64,000 nucleotides of DNA. Source: Panonychus citri (lineage: Eukaryota; Arthropoda; Arachnida; Trombidiformes; Tetranychidae). The position numbers and the translations under genes were made by a program. The stretch spans positions 124,001 to 188,000 of the forward strand of contig NW_026515519.1 of the NCBI RefSeq assembly GCF_014898815.1. The letters are read 5' to 3'. The notes under the pieces are model-generated. The model saw nothing but the letters and a program-made list of their open reading frames with translations, did not search any database and was not told the DNA's origin. Below are positions 1 to 13,182 of this stretch, piece after piece. How positions within the stretch are numbered: position 1 is the stretch's first letter; the number at the start of each line of letters is the position of its first letter.

Positions 1-3000
1 CATCTCTGATAATGTCGGATTGGATGGTAATAGTTCACCACAAATAATAAGGCCTCCAGGTATGCGTTTAAGAATTTCCCATATTTTATCGTAGAAACTT
101 CGAGGGACTCGACAAAAAGCTCCGTCGATTTGTCTTTTCTCGTGAACGGATAGATTCTCATCGGTCATCAATCGGTATAATATTTTCCTTAAATGACTTG
201 GGGCAAGAGCTTCAAGTTTATTTTGCTTCTCCCCTTTGAAATCAAGGTACAATTTGATTGCCTCGATTACTGAACCAATTCTTATTTTAAGAATTCCATG
301 GAAAAGGTGAGGATTAGTGGACATGAGACGACCAATGTAAAGTGTTATCTCTTGTTGTAAAACAGCTTCATATGGATCTTGGATGGTTGAGTAAAGAAGA
401 GCATGAATCTCTTTGGGTGTTAATGGATGGTCAATTATCTGTTCTGGTCCACCAAATGAACCAATAGTAATTTGTTTACCATTGACTAGAATCGCAGTGA
501 TATAAGGTGAAATAGAATCAACTAATTTCTTCAATACAGATGAACAATATCTGACCACTGACCAGTGTCGAAGAGCACCAGCTTGTCGCATTAAACGTTC
601 CAACTTATCCTTAACTGTGTGTCCATCGTGTAAACAAAAATAAGGACCTTCTCGTTCCCAGATTATACCAAGTAATTGACTTTGAGCATAAAGGGTATCA
701 CTATGTTTCAATGCTTCCATGATATCGGGCCATGTGGGTAAATTTTCATACGTTTTCCTAATATTTACATCCATTGGTTCATTATAAGCCAAAGCTTTCG
801 GTATATCAGCTAGTGATTGGTAACCAATGTTATAAGTGTGTTCCAATTGACGGAAGGATTCAAGTTTGGGAAGAGCATCGCTTGGTAACAAATGAAGAAA
901 GTCAAGATGCTCAATACAAGAAGAACTGATTAAATTTTGTAAACGTCCAGTTTTAACTTTAAGACAAGAGTCAAGGATTCCTTTTAAATTGTGCCAATAG
1001 GTCCAACATTTCACGAAAATGGACATCACGAAGATGCTCTTCACGTATCAACAGGCAAACAGTTGGTCTACCGGACATCCGCCAATATTTTCCGACAAAA
1101 TGAAGATCATTTTTAATATCATCAATTAAAAGAGCCATATCATGGGATAGATAAAATCTGATATCTCAAAATTAATGGATAACATAAAATGGTTTGACCA
1201 CAAATGCGATATAATTTACTAGTCCCTAATGCACCAATAGGACGACTGGGACGACCTTTTAATCCCAATTTTTTATTAACACCTAAAAACTCATAAACTT
1301 GGACTAGTTGAGAGGGAGGCCAAATTTGAACGGGTTCAACTTCGAGCGGAGTTTGAGTTTGAATTCCGTATGTTGCCATCATTGCTTGTAATCTCATTGA
1401 TTCAGCTATGAGAACCACTTGAACAACAATATCACACCCGGTTCCCTATAAGATATAAGAATTAAGAAATACACAGTAATTAGATGAGTTTAATTTGCTT
1501 TGTACAATCAACTAAATTAAATATAACTATTGGAAAATATTTACTACTAATTGTAAAATAAGAGATAATGATTAACATAAAGTTGAATTTGACTTACAAA
1601 AGCTTTACGCTGAATTTGCCGTAAGGAAAGACCAGAGAGAGAAAATTTCACCTTTCTTGATTAAAATAAATTCTTAATTTTTCTTAGACAATTAAATGTA
1701 ATTTTTACATAAATCTCAATTCCTCTTCATGATTGATTATTTAAAATGTTACAAATCAAACTAATATTAGAGAGCAATCAAAAATCAATCAACTATTAGT
1801 AACAAACAATTCTAAAAAAATAATCTCATTAAATCATTGTCAATGTTAGTCAATTTTAAATTAAATCAACATGATCAATTAATTGTCATAACATTTGCTA
1901 TTAATGGATATATTCAAACTTAAAATCGTGCAGTTGAACAAACCGATTGATTAAATTTCGTAACACTAATCATGCTACTAATTATCAACATATCAAATTT
2001 CGAGTTCAATTAGAAAAGTGTTATTCAAATTGGAGTTAGAAAAAGAAAGTTAATTGTTAAATGTAAATAGTGAATTAGAATTAAAAGTTGGAACATTGAA
2101 AACTGACCTGAAACGCTGAGTATCTTCCCGTTTTTTTGGGTCTACTGTAGCTCGGCATGTACCTTCGGATGGGGTCAAGTTCATTTATATGTAAAAGGCC
2201 AGAAGAAATTAATTGTGTGATGATGAAAAGCGCTTGACCCATTAGAAAAAGGCTACTGTAATCACTTCCTTCTTGACTAGCAATTTTTGGCATCGAATTG
2301 GGTTCAACTTTTTCCGCATCAATATACTCAGGAGGAGTATAAAAATATTTAGGTATCAGGTAATCACCAAAAATAGGATCACGATGAACAATTTTATCCA
2401 TTAACATTTGAGTATATTCGTTAACTTGTTCAATATTATTAGCAAATAAACCATCAATTATAAGGAAACAAATCATCACAGGCCATTCACATTCGATATT
2501 TTCGTATTGTTGAGTTTCGCCAGGTCGGTATAGCCTCGTCCTGTCTATATATATATAAAAAAAATCAGAGAAATTAGATAAATATTTGCATATACGAGGA
2601 GGGGGAAAAGGTAAATTGTGTCAGTTTTATTGGGACTAACCTTTTCCTTCAAAGACTGTACCATATCCATCACGAAGAAATCTCTTTAATCCATAATGTC
2701 CTTTCAATTTTTTCAAAATTTTCTTCTTTGTATTAGAGTAAAGTAGTTGATCATGTGTTGCAAAACATGGCCAACTAATTGTTGCAATTAAACTTGCATC
2801 AGTATTTTAGAACTTGACTCGAGGTAAAAGTGTTTCAAAGATACTTCGATTTCGTGAGTGAGCATCAATATCGACATAAATTACACTCCATGAGGCACCT
2901 TTTTCACCAAACAAATTGCATCCATTAATTGCTTCTAATGCAGATTTAGCCATTCCAATAGAAGATGCATGAATTTCTGGTGTTCCATCGTTATATTTAC

Positions 3001-3832
3001 TTCCACGTTCCCACATACCAAAATCAGGAGTTCTGTAAGCTCTTTCAACGTAATAGACAAGATTCTGAACAAAATTAACTTCATCCATAGTGTAAATTAT
3101 TTGAAGACCAGAAGAAATCATTTGTACAAGTAGAAGAAGGTATAATGAGACAACGTCGATTTGAAGATGACCATAATTTGGACAATCGGTTAAAGGTAAA
3201 CCGGTGTTTAAATCAAATTTTGAGTGTATCGCATGACCAGGATTCTGATTTGTTTTGAACATTTCAACCTTATCCTTGGATTGTCTCATCCAAGCAAATA
3301 AAATACCTCGCATACATTTAACAACAGACTGACCAAGTTCGTAAGCTTTACCATTATCATCGTCGATTCGTTTAGTGTAAGCTTGATAAAGAGCCCAAAT
3401 GGCAGTTGAACAATAAAGAGTATCTCTAACATGAGCTTCACGTAGTTCAGATGATAATCGAGGAAATAATCCACTAGTTGGTGATTGGAATTGCAGAAGT
3501 TGCCTTTTAACTGAAGAGAAAACAAAAGAAAACAAAAGAAAGTTGAGTAAATGTAAAGGATAGAAAAGGTTGAAATGGCGTTTGAGAAGAAGATGAGGTG
3601 ACAACAATTAAAAGGTAAACAGAAAAAAAGATGATGAAAATAAGATGAATGTTAACACCAAGGAAAAGGTAAGAAAAACCAAGAGAGTAAAATGTTCAAT
3701 TTTTTATTTACCTTGTCCATAGAAATGATCTAATTGTCGTATGATATCAGCATAATTAGCCATCCTCATGGCTTCGGCGACTTCTTCTTCATTTAAATTA
3801 GATGCAATTCTTTCCTTGCGTAATTTGGACAT
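1..3832 (-). CDS. PHKB: Phosphorylase b kinase regulatory subunit beta (3' end outside window)
   Basis: Regulatory/scaffold subunit of phosphorylase kinase, which activates glycogen phosphorylase in the cytosol; the N-terminal half is a GH15 glucoamylase-like (alpha/alpha) domain. Exons read on minus: 3832-3712 (ATG at 3832), 3511-2641, 2540-2108 and 1445 to the left edge; all junctions have GT..AG and keep phase. Family motifs seen: IDDDNGKAYE, YGHLQIDVVSLYLL, FGMWERGSKYNDGTPE, GYGTVFEG, YGIQTQTPLEVEPVQIWP, GRPSRPIGALGTSK, LIDDIKNDLHFVGKYW and, near the left edge, RRQIDGxF-type GAFCRVPRSFYDKIW. The segment after LDLLAQFK resembles beta rather than alpha subunits. Frames are broken by small deletions in runs near 970, 1170-1180 and 2806, and an in-frame TAA results near 2807. 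The rest of the protein is conserved, so I read these as consensus errors rather than a pseudogene. Family assignment is firm; beta versus alpha is likely. Confidence 0.9.
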
Positions 3833-4844
3833 ATCATACAATTAAAAAGATGAGATTTTCCAATGAAATGAAAAAAAAAGCCGATGAAGGGAAATAAAGG
3901 AGAGGAAAACAGTTGATTGTTGCTTATCAATTAAGATAAATTGTCCAAAAGAGAAATAGTTATCTCAGTTAATTGTTCACTGTAAAGGTGAGAAAAATGA
4001 AAAACGATAACAACATTAACACCTAATCAACAAAATCAATTGATTGAATCAAACAACAACAACGAGACAAAAAATATTTACATTTATCAGAAAAACAGAA
4101 AAACATAAAAACAATCAAGAGGTTAAAGCGAAAAACAGAAAGAAAAAGCTCCACCTGGTGGATTCTTTTTCTTCTAATTTTTAGTCAAACTCAATTTCAA
4201 TTTTCAATTTCCATTTTGTTCAATCACCTAAACATCCAACTCTAAACTCAGAGTAATTGCGAAAAAAAAACCGCAGATAAACTTAATCATTGAAATTGTA
4301 TTACAAATAATAAGAAGAATAAAAATGAATCTCAAATCAGTGGAGAATATGAATGAGTGGAAATGAAAAAAGAAAAGAAAATTCAAATTCAAATTTGGCG
4401 CTTCTCTTATTATGACGATTCTAACCAAGCCCTGGTGGGCGTTTCTCTCTCTCATTTTGTAAGCTTTGATCTTGGATTCAAGTCTCCAAGAGTTGATCCA
4501 ACACACTCACAAAGGCTTCAAGAAAATGGATTTACAATAGTAACTTAATACAATGTGTGATCTGATTGATTAATTTTTACCTTATTTTGTTTTTCTTTTT
4601 GTTAATTATATTTGTTTTAATATAAATTGTAGACTAACCATTTATTTTTTTGTTTCATTTTCATTTATACTTGGAATCACATTGTTGTCATTAATAGTTG
4701 CCACCCAAAAGAGAGAGGAGAGAAGAGAGAAAGAAGAGAGAGAGAGGTTGAGAAAGAAGAAGAAGAGAGAGAGAGAGAGACACACCATCCATCTTTCCAT
4801 CCACCACCATCATTATCATCAGATTTTGTTATACCAACATCCTG
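3833..4844. promoter_or_regulatory. Intergenic region between divergent PHKB and PHF20-like genes
   Basis: About 1 kb separates two head-to-head host genes, so it should hold both promoters and 5' UTRs. The plus side just before ATG 4845 is a purine-rich GAGA/AGAG tract (about 4711-4780) followed by CATC repeats, likely 5' UTR. Open frames inside (for example 4228-4506 minus and 4357-4548 plus) overlap each other antisense and show no recognisable domain, so I do not call them genes. No clear TATA box was picked for either gene. Confidence 0.5.
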
Positions 4845-7800
4845 ATGAGTGCTCCAGAAAGTAACAATGATACTCCACCGCCTGTTTTCAAATATAAGAT
4901 AGGTGAGAGAGTTTTAGCTCGATGGTCAGATGGTAAAGATTATCCAGGAGTGGTTGCCAGTTATTTTCCCGATGGTGCGTATAATGTTATCTTTTATGAT
5001 GGTTATCGGAAGAAGGTTAAGCAAAAGTATATGGAACCACTTCCAGAGGATTATGAGAAGAAAGAATTTCCCGTTGCTCTTATATCACCAAGTAAACCAT
5101 CTAAAGCTATTCAACAGACTGTGGTTGATACAACTATTCCAATTCAAACTGAGAATGATAGGACACCCAAGATGGAGGTTTCATTAGTTCCAGTGTTACC
5201 AAAGAAAGAATTTTTCATTGAAGAGGATCACAATCATTTTAAATGTCCGGCAGAAAATTGTACAAAAGCATTTAGGAAAGAAAAAGCTTTATCTGGACAT
5301 TTGAAACACTATCATCCTGAATTAGCACCACCAAAGAGACAAAGCAAACCGCCTTCAACTAAATCAGAGGATTCACCGAAACCAAGTGAAACCGAACAGC
5401 CAGTTAAAAGTAAACAGCCGAGTAAAAGTCAAGAGAAACTTAAAATTGGTACAACAGTCGAACCGAATATCAAAACACCATCAAAATCTTCACACAAACA
5501 AAATATCTTGGCAAATTTAACGGCCAAAAACAAGGAAAAGGAGGAAAAGGAGGAAAAAAAGGATAAAGAGGATAAAGATCTCTTAGCAAGACTACAAGAG
5601 GAACCTAAGGCGACATTGGGTGAACAGTTTCAAAGCAAATCATTAACAACAAATGACCAGAAAAATAAACCTATTTTAAGTAGCGAGCTCACAACTACTA
5701 GCAATCAAGAGGAAGTGAAATCTACAATTAAACAAAAATCACCGATGAGAGTGGATAAAGGTGATGAAAAACAAGTTCCAATTACATTAGCAACACCAAC
5801 TAAACCACCAGAAAAACATTCTATGGTCAAATTGGCTACTCCAGTTCAATCTACTAATGATAAAACTCCTAAAATGGAAGTCTCCTTAGTTCCAGTATTA
5901 CCACATCCAAAGAAAGAGTTTTTCATTGAAGAGGATCACAATCATTTTAAATGTCCAGCTGAAAATTGTACAAAAGCATTTAGAAAAGAAAAAACTTTAT
6001 CTGGACATTTGAAACACTATCATCCTGAATTAGCTCGACCCCCTAAAAGAAAACAACCATCACCACCAACTCCATCAAAACCACCAAAATCACCTAAACC
6101 ACCAACATCATCAATTCCACAAAATCTACACCAAAATCAGAAAATAATTCATCTAAAACCAATAACCAACTTCCAATTAAAATAATAGAAACACCTAAAT
6201 CTTTACCAGTAGTGCAAACGCCATTAAAAACACCACCAGCATCATTACCATCACCAACAGTGGCAGCTACAGTCACACCAACAACACCAGTTAAAGAACC
6301 AACTAGTAAAAGCTCATCAAAAAGTAAAAAAGTTAAAAATGACCAACAAAAATCGTCAACTGTAAATAAAGAAGGCACTGTCACCAGCCAAAAGTCATCA
6401 ACTAAATCTAGTAGTAAATCTAAAAGTAATACTGGAAAACAGACTAATCCATTGTCAAACAATTTAGAGACATCAACTCCGTTCAAAACCACTCCTGATA
6501 CACATTTAAAAAGTAATTTCAATGTATATATGCCCTTGGAACTACAAGTGCCATGTGAATTAAATACGTCAAATTCACCAGTGACTCTATTCAGTCCCTC
6601 ACCAATTGGTAAAGATACACATCCACCTCTTCCTCCTCTCACTCCCTTACCGACAAAGAGAAAGGATTCACATTCTCGTCCATCTGATCACAATAATCAA
6701 CCAATCACCCAACCACCACCACCACCACCACCACCAACTACGACTGGTAAAAAGAGAGGACGTAAAAGAAAATCTGAACTATTGGAAGCATCAACTGACT
6801 TTATCCGTTTCAACAGCGAGTTAAACAAATCAAATAAATTGCGAATTGTTGAAAAGGTTTCAAGTGTTTCACCATCAATGTTGATGTTAGATGAATCCAA
6901 TCCTATTCCAAATTCTGTTCTTCCATTTAGTGATCCTCGAACTATACGAGAAATTCACGAAAGTGATGATGTCGATGAATTGGTCAATTGTATCTGTGAT
7001 TTAAGAAAAGAATCTGGTCTAATGGTTCAATGCGAATGTTGTCTAACTTGGCAACATGGTTCATGCCTTGGAATCAAATCAGAGAAAGATCTTCCTGAAG
7101 TCTACGTTTGTTTCATATGCAAAAATCCTCGTGGATGTCGTGAAAAATCTCGATATAATTATGATTGGACTTGGTTGAGAAATGGTTCACTACCTGTTCT
7201 ACCTGGAGACAGTCAATATTTAAATAAAATCAATTCTTCAGATGCTCTACTTAACAAGAAAAAGATCATGACAACTAATCAACTGTTAAGCGCTGCATTA
7301 GAAGTAGTAAATGTTATACATGACTTGAAACGAAAAATAGCAATGGTAGATTCTAAAAGTATTGATCTAAGTGCTTGGAATAGTTCCTGGTTACACCTAA
7401 AGAGTCAAAAATAATTTCGACGCAACAAGATATTGTTCAAAATGATTTTGCTACATTGAAAGCAAATGAGAACGATATGATTAACGATATATTGGACTTT
7501 TCGAAAAACATTCTGGAAACAGTTCCAACTGATCAAGATAAAAATGATGTTCCTGATGATCTTGAGAATGAGATTGCTGAAGGAACTGATTTAATTGATT
7601 TTATTGCATCATCTTATGGTGAATTAAATGGAATCAAGGAGGAAGAATCAATTAACCATGTGACCAATCTAACATCATCACAATTAACCGAAGAAACATC
7701 TAAATTAAACCCTAGCAATGGACCAGATTTTCAGTTAGTTAAAGATGAACCAATGGATTGTGAGGAAATGATTACTAATTGTCAAGATCAATTGTTACCC

Positions 7801-8261
7801 AAACAAGAAACAAAATCAGATTCATTAGATATTAAACCTATTCTATCACTTGGCGGTGATCATTTGACTCCAAGAATACCAACAATAGATTCTAGTTTTG
7901 ACTCAGAAAAGGCTTTTAATTCAACAATTAAAATGGAAGTGAATATTAATCATCATCATGAAACAGCAATTAAAGAAGGTAAGTGAAACATTACAACATT
8001 AAGACAATTTTAAAGAGTTCTAATTGTTTATATATTTTTTTCTCTCGTTTTCTTTTCATCTGTTTGTTCAGGGACAGTAGAAGATGATCATCAAGCTATT
8101 TGTCGACAAAATTTAATCGACCATATACTGGATATTCAAAATCGACTGGAAAGAGATTAGATCTTCTCGAATCTAAAGTAAATGAATTAGAAAGAGAGTA
8201 TGGGCTTGACCTGACCCAGTTAAAGTTGAACAAGATACTTTCACCTTTAAAACATAATTAA
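4845..8261 (+). CDS. PHF20/MBD-R2-like chromatin reader (Tudor, two C2H2, PHD)
   Basis: Nuclear methyl-lysine reader of the type found in NSL/MOF histone acetyltransferase complexes (PHF20, PHF20L1, Drosophila MBD-R2). From ATG 4845: Tudor-like domain (residues about 16-65, GERVLARWSDGKDYPGVV); a C2H2 finger near residue 125 (FKCPAENCTKAF..HLKHYHPEL); a long Lys/Ser/Pro-rich linker; a near-copy of the same finger module near residue 370; AT-hook-like KKRGRKRKS (about 6748-6774); a PHD finger at about 6985-7130 (CICDLRKESGLMVQCECC, WQHGSCLG, CFIC); and a C-terminal coiled-coil-like end RLDLLESKVNELEREYG (about 8155-8205). An intron lies at 7979-8071 (GTAAGT..TTCAG). Three frame breaks in short runs (about 6117, 7391, 8155) split it into separate open frames, but the reading resumes with conserved content each time. 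The usual PHF20 has one C2H2 finger, so the duplicated module is unusual. Confidence 0.85.
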
Positions 8262-10138
8262 AGATCTTTATAAGGATTTAGAAATTGTTCATAAGATAAG
8301 TTTATGTACGAGATGAGTTTGTAAATAATAAAACGAACCAAATTAATTTAAAACATAACCAATTGAACATTCAAAATGGATTCATTCAACTAGAATTGGC
8401 TATTCACAAAAAAAAATGATTCGGATGCTGAATATTAATCGCTGACAAAAAAAAAGATTATCTAACCAGTTAAAACTGTTGCCTTCGTCACTTCATTGTC
8501 ATCTTTCATCCTTTCATTGAGCTTTTCACAGGATAATCTCACAATTAATCATCTCACATGGAATCGTTTCTTCAGTATTTTCATTTGAAAAAAAAATCAT
8601 CTGTATTTGTAACTCATCATCTCTCTCTCTCACTCCTTCACTCTCTCTCTCTCTCTACTTCCTTTTGCTTAATACCTTACAACCAGCTTATAAATTCAAT
8701 GTATTATAATCAATTCCTACAGATAATTGTCTTAAATATCTAAATAACGCAAAAAAATTAAAAAAAAACCTTAAAATTGAACACATTGAGTTGAAATGTT
8801 CATTTGAAAAGCCGAAATGAAACAGCAACAGCTGATCGCAACCATTTAGATTAAAGAATTAACAAAAATAGTAAATGACGAACCTGAATTGTAATCAATT
8901 TTAACGTAATTGTTGATTGCATCTCGCCAAATCATCTAATCCATCACTGATATTAAATGAAACATCATTTGTGTATCAATCTAAATTAGGTTACCTTGTT
9001 TTTAGGTCTTTCTGATCATCTGAAAGGGGGAGAAAATACTTGAATTAAATAATTGCAGTAAAATGAACAATTTGATGAATAAAATGTAAAATCTACAAAT
9101 CACAATATTCTTAATCATTTTATCTCATTTCATATTCCAGTACTTGAGAAAAATGAACATTTAATCAATAAAAACATAACAATGATTGAGAATATGTTTA
9201 AGAAATAATTAAATTGAAAGCATAAGAATAATAAAAACAAAGCGACAAGTTAAAAACGAAAAACTCAAAACAAATCAACAAAACTCACCATCAATTGGAA
9301 TATGAATTTAGGCAATCAGATTAAATTTGTCAATTCATATTTACCAAAATCATAGTATAATTAGACTTATAAGCCTTAATTATCCCAATTAAATTTAACA
9401 ATCAGGATAATGAGTAAAGAAAACAATCATCTGTCTTCAATAAGAGAGACATAATCACCAATAGAAACACCAACAAATATCAAGTAGAAATAAACATGAT
9501 CACAAATTAATAGGAAGAAAAATTATCGATCCCCGTTGATCACCACAGGTTATAATTAACGAATTAACTTAATTAAATCACAATTAAAGTCAACTTTTCA
9601 TTAGTAACAATTAGAATTAAAATCAAGTAACAATAAACAAACAATCAACAAGAAACCAAATGATTAGAAAGCCAATCAAACTTGACATCGAATCCAAGAG
9701 GTGGCGCTGTTGTCCCATAAACGAAATCAGATCAACTCAAAATTAACTGAATGAAAATTTGAATCAAATTAAAATGAGTAAACAATTAAATCAATTATCT
9801 TGTATAAATTGATTATTGAACATTGAATTCCGATCATGTTAATATGTTCAATATTAATGGTAAGTTTTGACTGAAACTCTAAGGGAAACTGGATGGAAAT
9901 TTGTTCACAAATGAAACTTTTAATAAATCAAATTAGATGAACAATTGAGACTTTAAATTAAATCACTGAATCAATAAATTTCTCATCATAATGATAAAGA
10001 CTTAAGCTTTATCATTTATTAACAATCAATTGCCTAAGGTGGTGAGAGTGGGAGGTTAAGTAATATGGGGAAAACTATTGTATTATTAAAGTGGATTGAA
10101 GGATTTACTCTCATGTTTAAATTGATTTTCATCTTTAA
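8262..10138. other. AT-rich intergenic sequence, no gene seen
   Basis: Downstream of the PHF20-like gene. It contains a short CT-rich stretch (about 8620-8662), poly-A runs and scattered AATAAA motifs, with no domain-bearing reading frame on either strand. The open frame 8558-8743 is a CT-repeat artefact. Confidence 0.5.
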
Positions 10139-10140
10139 TA

Positions 10141-10606
10141 TCGGGTGACCGAAAATGAGTGAGCATCTCAAGAATGGTAGGTCCTAGAATAAAATTTCAA
10201 ACGCCATTGAAAGCGCCATCGATCAATTATAAATCGTGAATTTTTTCAGAATTTTCGAAGTTCATGCAGCTGTGGTTCTTATTTAGGGCCAAATCGCGAT
10301 TTTCTATGAGAAATTTATAATGGAAAGCAATTTCGTTGATTCCGGCCATTTTTGATTTCAAGAACCTTACTTCAGATAATGATGAGCTTAAGTAATTAAG
10401 ATAATAGGTCAGAAAGAATGTCTTTGACCGAAAATTTTGAGTCCAAAGTCAACCGTTCGCTTTTCAGGCCACTTGATATCTTGAGAACCGTGCGTCCTAG
10501 AAAAAGCCGAACATTTTGGACTCATGTCATTACTTTTTAAAATGTATAGAAACGTGGGTCCAAAACTTAAGGTTCGTGAGATGCTCACTCATTTTCGGTC
10601 ACCCGA
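10141..10606. mobile_element. 466-bp MITE with 30-bp terminal inverted repeats and TA target duplication
   Basis: The left end (10141-10170, beginning TCGGGTGACCGAAAATGAGT) is a perfect inverted match over 30 bp to the right end (10577-10606). TA flanks both sides (10139-10140 and 10607-10608), as expected for Tc1/mariner/pogo-type insertion. The interior has no open frame, so this is a non-autonomous element. A longer self-complementarity TATCGGG..CCCGATA is possible, which makes the exact target duplication slightly ambiguous. No transposase source is in the window. Confidence 0.8.
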
Positions 10607-10608
10607 TA

Positions 10609-12522
10609 GTTTATTAATTATGAATGAATTGTAATAATTTACATTCAGTGTTTTGTAATATAAAGTTCAGGGTATGGTAATAAATTACTATTAACTTATG
10701 AAAAAGTTGTTGATAAGTTGAAACGAGAAATGAAAATAGATATTAAGAAAGTTAATATTATCAAATGGCCGGAGGCAAATTAGTAAAGATTATTAATATT
10801 TATCAAATGATAAAGTTAAATAAACAATATAGATTTAATCTAGAATTTAAAATTGAGACAGAAATAGTGAAATTCTGACCATTTCCCTGAAAAATTGCCC
10901 GAACCACCATGAACCTAATTAGATCTGAACATTGACTGAACTTAAAGTTTTTCATCCATTAGGATTTTCAAGGTGATTTACATGATAACCATGAGCCTAA
11001 ATAGATGATAACTAAAATATCCATGAGCATAAATATATTTTCATGGATCAGTTGGTTGATTCATTTTCCATGTGAAGATGATTACTGTTGATCGTTGTTG
11101 ATTAGAGTCAATCAAAGGTGGTTAACAGGAGCTTTTCAGATAGAGAGAGAAAGTTATAACAATATAACCAGAATTTAGAGAGAATCATGAAAAGTGGGTG
11201 GTAAAAGGGATTGGCTTGGAAAATGAAAGAAGAGAAAAAAGTTCCAGAATCAGAGTTGGATGAAAAAAAAAGTTCTAATACTCTTTTTATATTAGATTAC
11301 ATTATAAGGAAAAAAATAGCGAGTAAAACAAAAATAAAGTTATCCACTTGTAAAAGTCACTTTTCAACTTCACACTGACCTAGGGTCATCATGATGATGA
11401 CCATCATCATAATCATTGTTAATACACATTATGTTTCTTTCCTTTGATCTTCCAATTTTTCCAACTGATTGAGCTTGTTGTTCAAGAGTGAGAGAAAATC
11501 CAAGAGCAAAGTTTGAAATAATATCGAAAGTTATAATGATAATAATGTCGTTGTTGTTGTTGTTGTTGTTGATGATGATGTTGAGATGATGGCGGTGGTG
11601 GTGGTGTTTGCTGGAGGGGGAAATGAGTGATGGTGAATAGGAAAAGGAAAAGATGAAAAAACCATTTATTCATCACCAATTTTTGTGGAGACATGCTAAC
11701 CCATTTTCACTTAGGACCTTTTAAATTCTTTGAGATCATCATTCACCCCAAGAATAAATATCATCTGTAGTTGACTGGAACAGTTTTCCACCATTACTGA
11801 TTTTTCTTTCAAATTCACCGTTAACTTTTGATTTTTTCCTATTTCTTGTCTTTTCCATTCATCAGACTCTAATTGATCTTTCTAATTAATCAATTGTTAT
11901 ATCATTGATATTTATTGTCACTGGTCTCATTGATTGTTGCGGTCAACCTTTCCAATATTCAATTTGATTCATTGAGAGCAATAAAAAGTTGATTAAACTA
12001 ATGAAAATTCATTAAATTAAATTCGATAATAATATAACCATTATTATCCGATACATAGAATCTTCATTATAAATGCTACAACATATTTGTATCTGGGAGT
12101 TTTTCATTTCCATCCGAAGACAAAGTTTACTTTTGAAGGAGAAAAAAATTTACCCAAATGATGATTATTGCTAAGGGATGAAGATGACAATTTGAGGCAT
12201 TATTATTGATTTTAAGAATCTCATCATCATCATCATGTTCATCATTCCAATCTGATGTATTGAATAATACTTAGAATGAAACAAGATGAGTAAACACAGA
12301 CAAGTAAAAAAGATGATTAGAGATGAGGATAAAAGATGGCTTCCTTAAGTAAGTCAATAGATTCCAAATTTCTATATTATGCCCTAAGGCATTATAAATC
12401 TTGAGTTAATTTATTGAACTGAGTCAAAGTGATTGCTTTTGGTTTGATAAAGGAGAAAGAGGGAGAGGAGACAGTTGGATGATGAAGATAATGATGATGA
12501 TTGAAAATGAAGAGCAAGAAAG

Positions 12523-12526
<4 letters not shown>
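10609..12526. other. AT-rich intergenic region with at most one candidate exon
   Basis: Mostly AT-rich and without recognisable coding potential. The one piece worth separate mention is the minus-strand candidate secreted-protein exon at 11380-11694. Short ATG/CAT triplet repeats occur near 11390-11410 and 12220-12240. Confidence 0.4.
11380..11694 (-). CDS. Candidate first exon of a secreted host protein (unrecognised)
   Basis: On minus, ATG at 11694 (or the in-frame ATG at 11673, MNKWFFHLFLFLFTITHF) starts a hydrophobic stretch that looks like a signal peptide. It is followed by a short Pro run and His/Gln-rich residues. One frame break near 11510 would connect it to a second stretch ending GRSKERNIMCINNDYDD, followed by a His/Asp-rich segment. 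That stretch ends at a plausible splice donor (CCTAG|GTCAGT, donor at 11379). No downstream exon was found, and I do not recognise a family. This could equally be chance low-complexity reading. Confidence 0.3.

Positions 12527-12565
<39 letters not shown>
12527..12565. repeat. (GA)n microsatellite
   Basis: An uninterrupted GA/AG dinucleotide run of about 39 bp, ending some 38 bp outside the left target-site duplication of Polinton-1. Confidence 0.9.
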
Positions 12566-12568
<3 letters not shown>

Positions 12569-12608
12569 CAAAGATGCTAAAAGAAAATATTCTTTCCAAT
12601 CTAAGAAC

Positions 12609-12640
12609 AGTAGGTATGTAGCATAACGTGAAAGAGGAGG
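12609..12640. repeat. Polinton-1 left terminal inverted repeat
   Basis: Starts AGTAGGTATGTAGCATAACG. It matches the complement of 27537-27568 over about 30 bp with a few indels near the tip and in the purine tail (AAAGAGGAGG versus AAAGGAGG). The preceding 12603-12608 (AAGAAC) is the target duplication. The repeat is short for a Polinton, whose terminal repeats are often hundreds of bp. Confidence 0.85.
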
Positions 12641-13182
12641 AGTCTGTGAATGAAAAATAAAATATATACAAGACTAAATTTTAAAAGAGTCTAAACTGGG
12701 TAGCCTCAGGCAGTTTTGTCCATTAACGTTCGGAAATGCAATAATTGATAATAAATAAAGTGAATCAATATAACTAATAGCTGATTGCTAAGATCACTCA
12801 AACAAATCAACGTTAATGTTAAATACAAGAAAATGTTATGGATTGATTTTTCAATTTATTACTAAAGTCACTTAAACATTTTAACGCCAATAACAGGAAA
12901 AATTAAACAATTGATACGATTTAGTTAAAGTAATTCCAACATCTGACTGCTAACAAAGATGATAATTGAAAGGAATAATTTTACAATTTATTACTAAAGT
13001 CACTTGAAATATCTTGTGTGACAAAAGTTTAAAGTGGTTCAATTGTTTCTATTATATTTCATTTATAGCTTTACTGTCTTTTACATTCGAGCAAAGTATA
13101 ATGTACATCCTCATAAACAAGCAATTTTCTATTGTTTGTTCTAGAATATGAAACAGCGCAGAAATGACCTCCTAATTCCTTT
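12641..13182 (+). promoter_or_regulatory. Polinton-1 leader with degenerate direct repeats upstream of the PolB promoter
   Basis: Non-coding. A 22-bp block, CAATTTATTACTAAAGTCACTT, is split here as CAATTTATTAC plus TAAAGTCACTT; it occurs at 12852 and again at 12984, 132 bp apart. Related CTGATTGCTAA and CTGACTGCTAA blocks lie near 12780 and 12947. The position, just upstream of the PolB TATA box, parallels the 74-bp repeat array of Polinton-2, so an upstream regulatory role is inferred. Confidence 0.4.
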
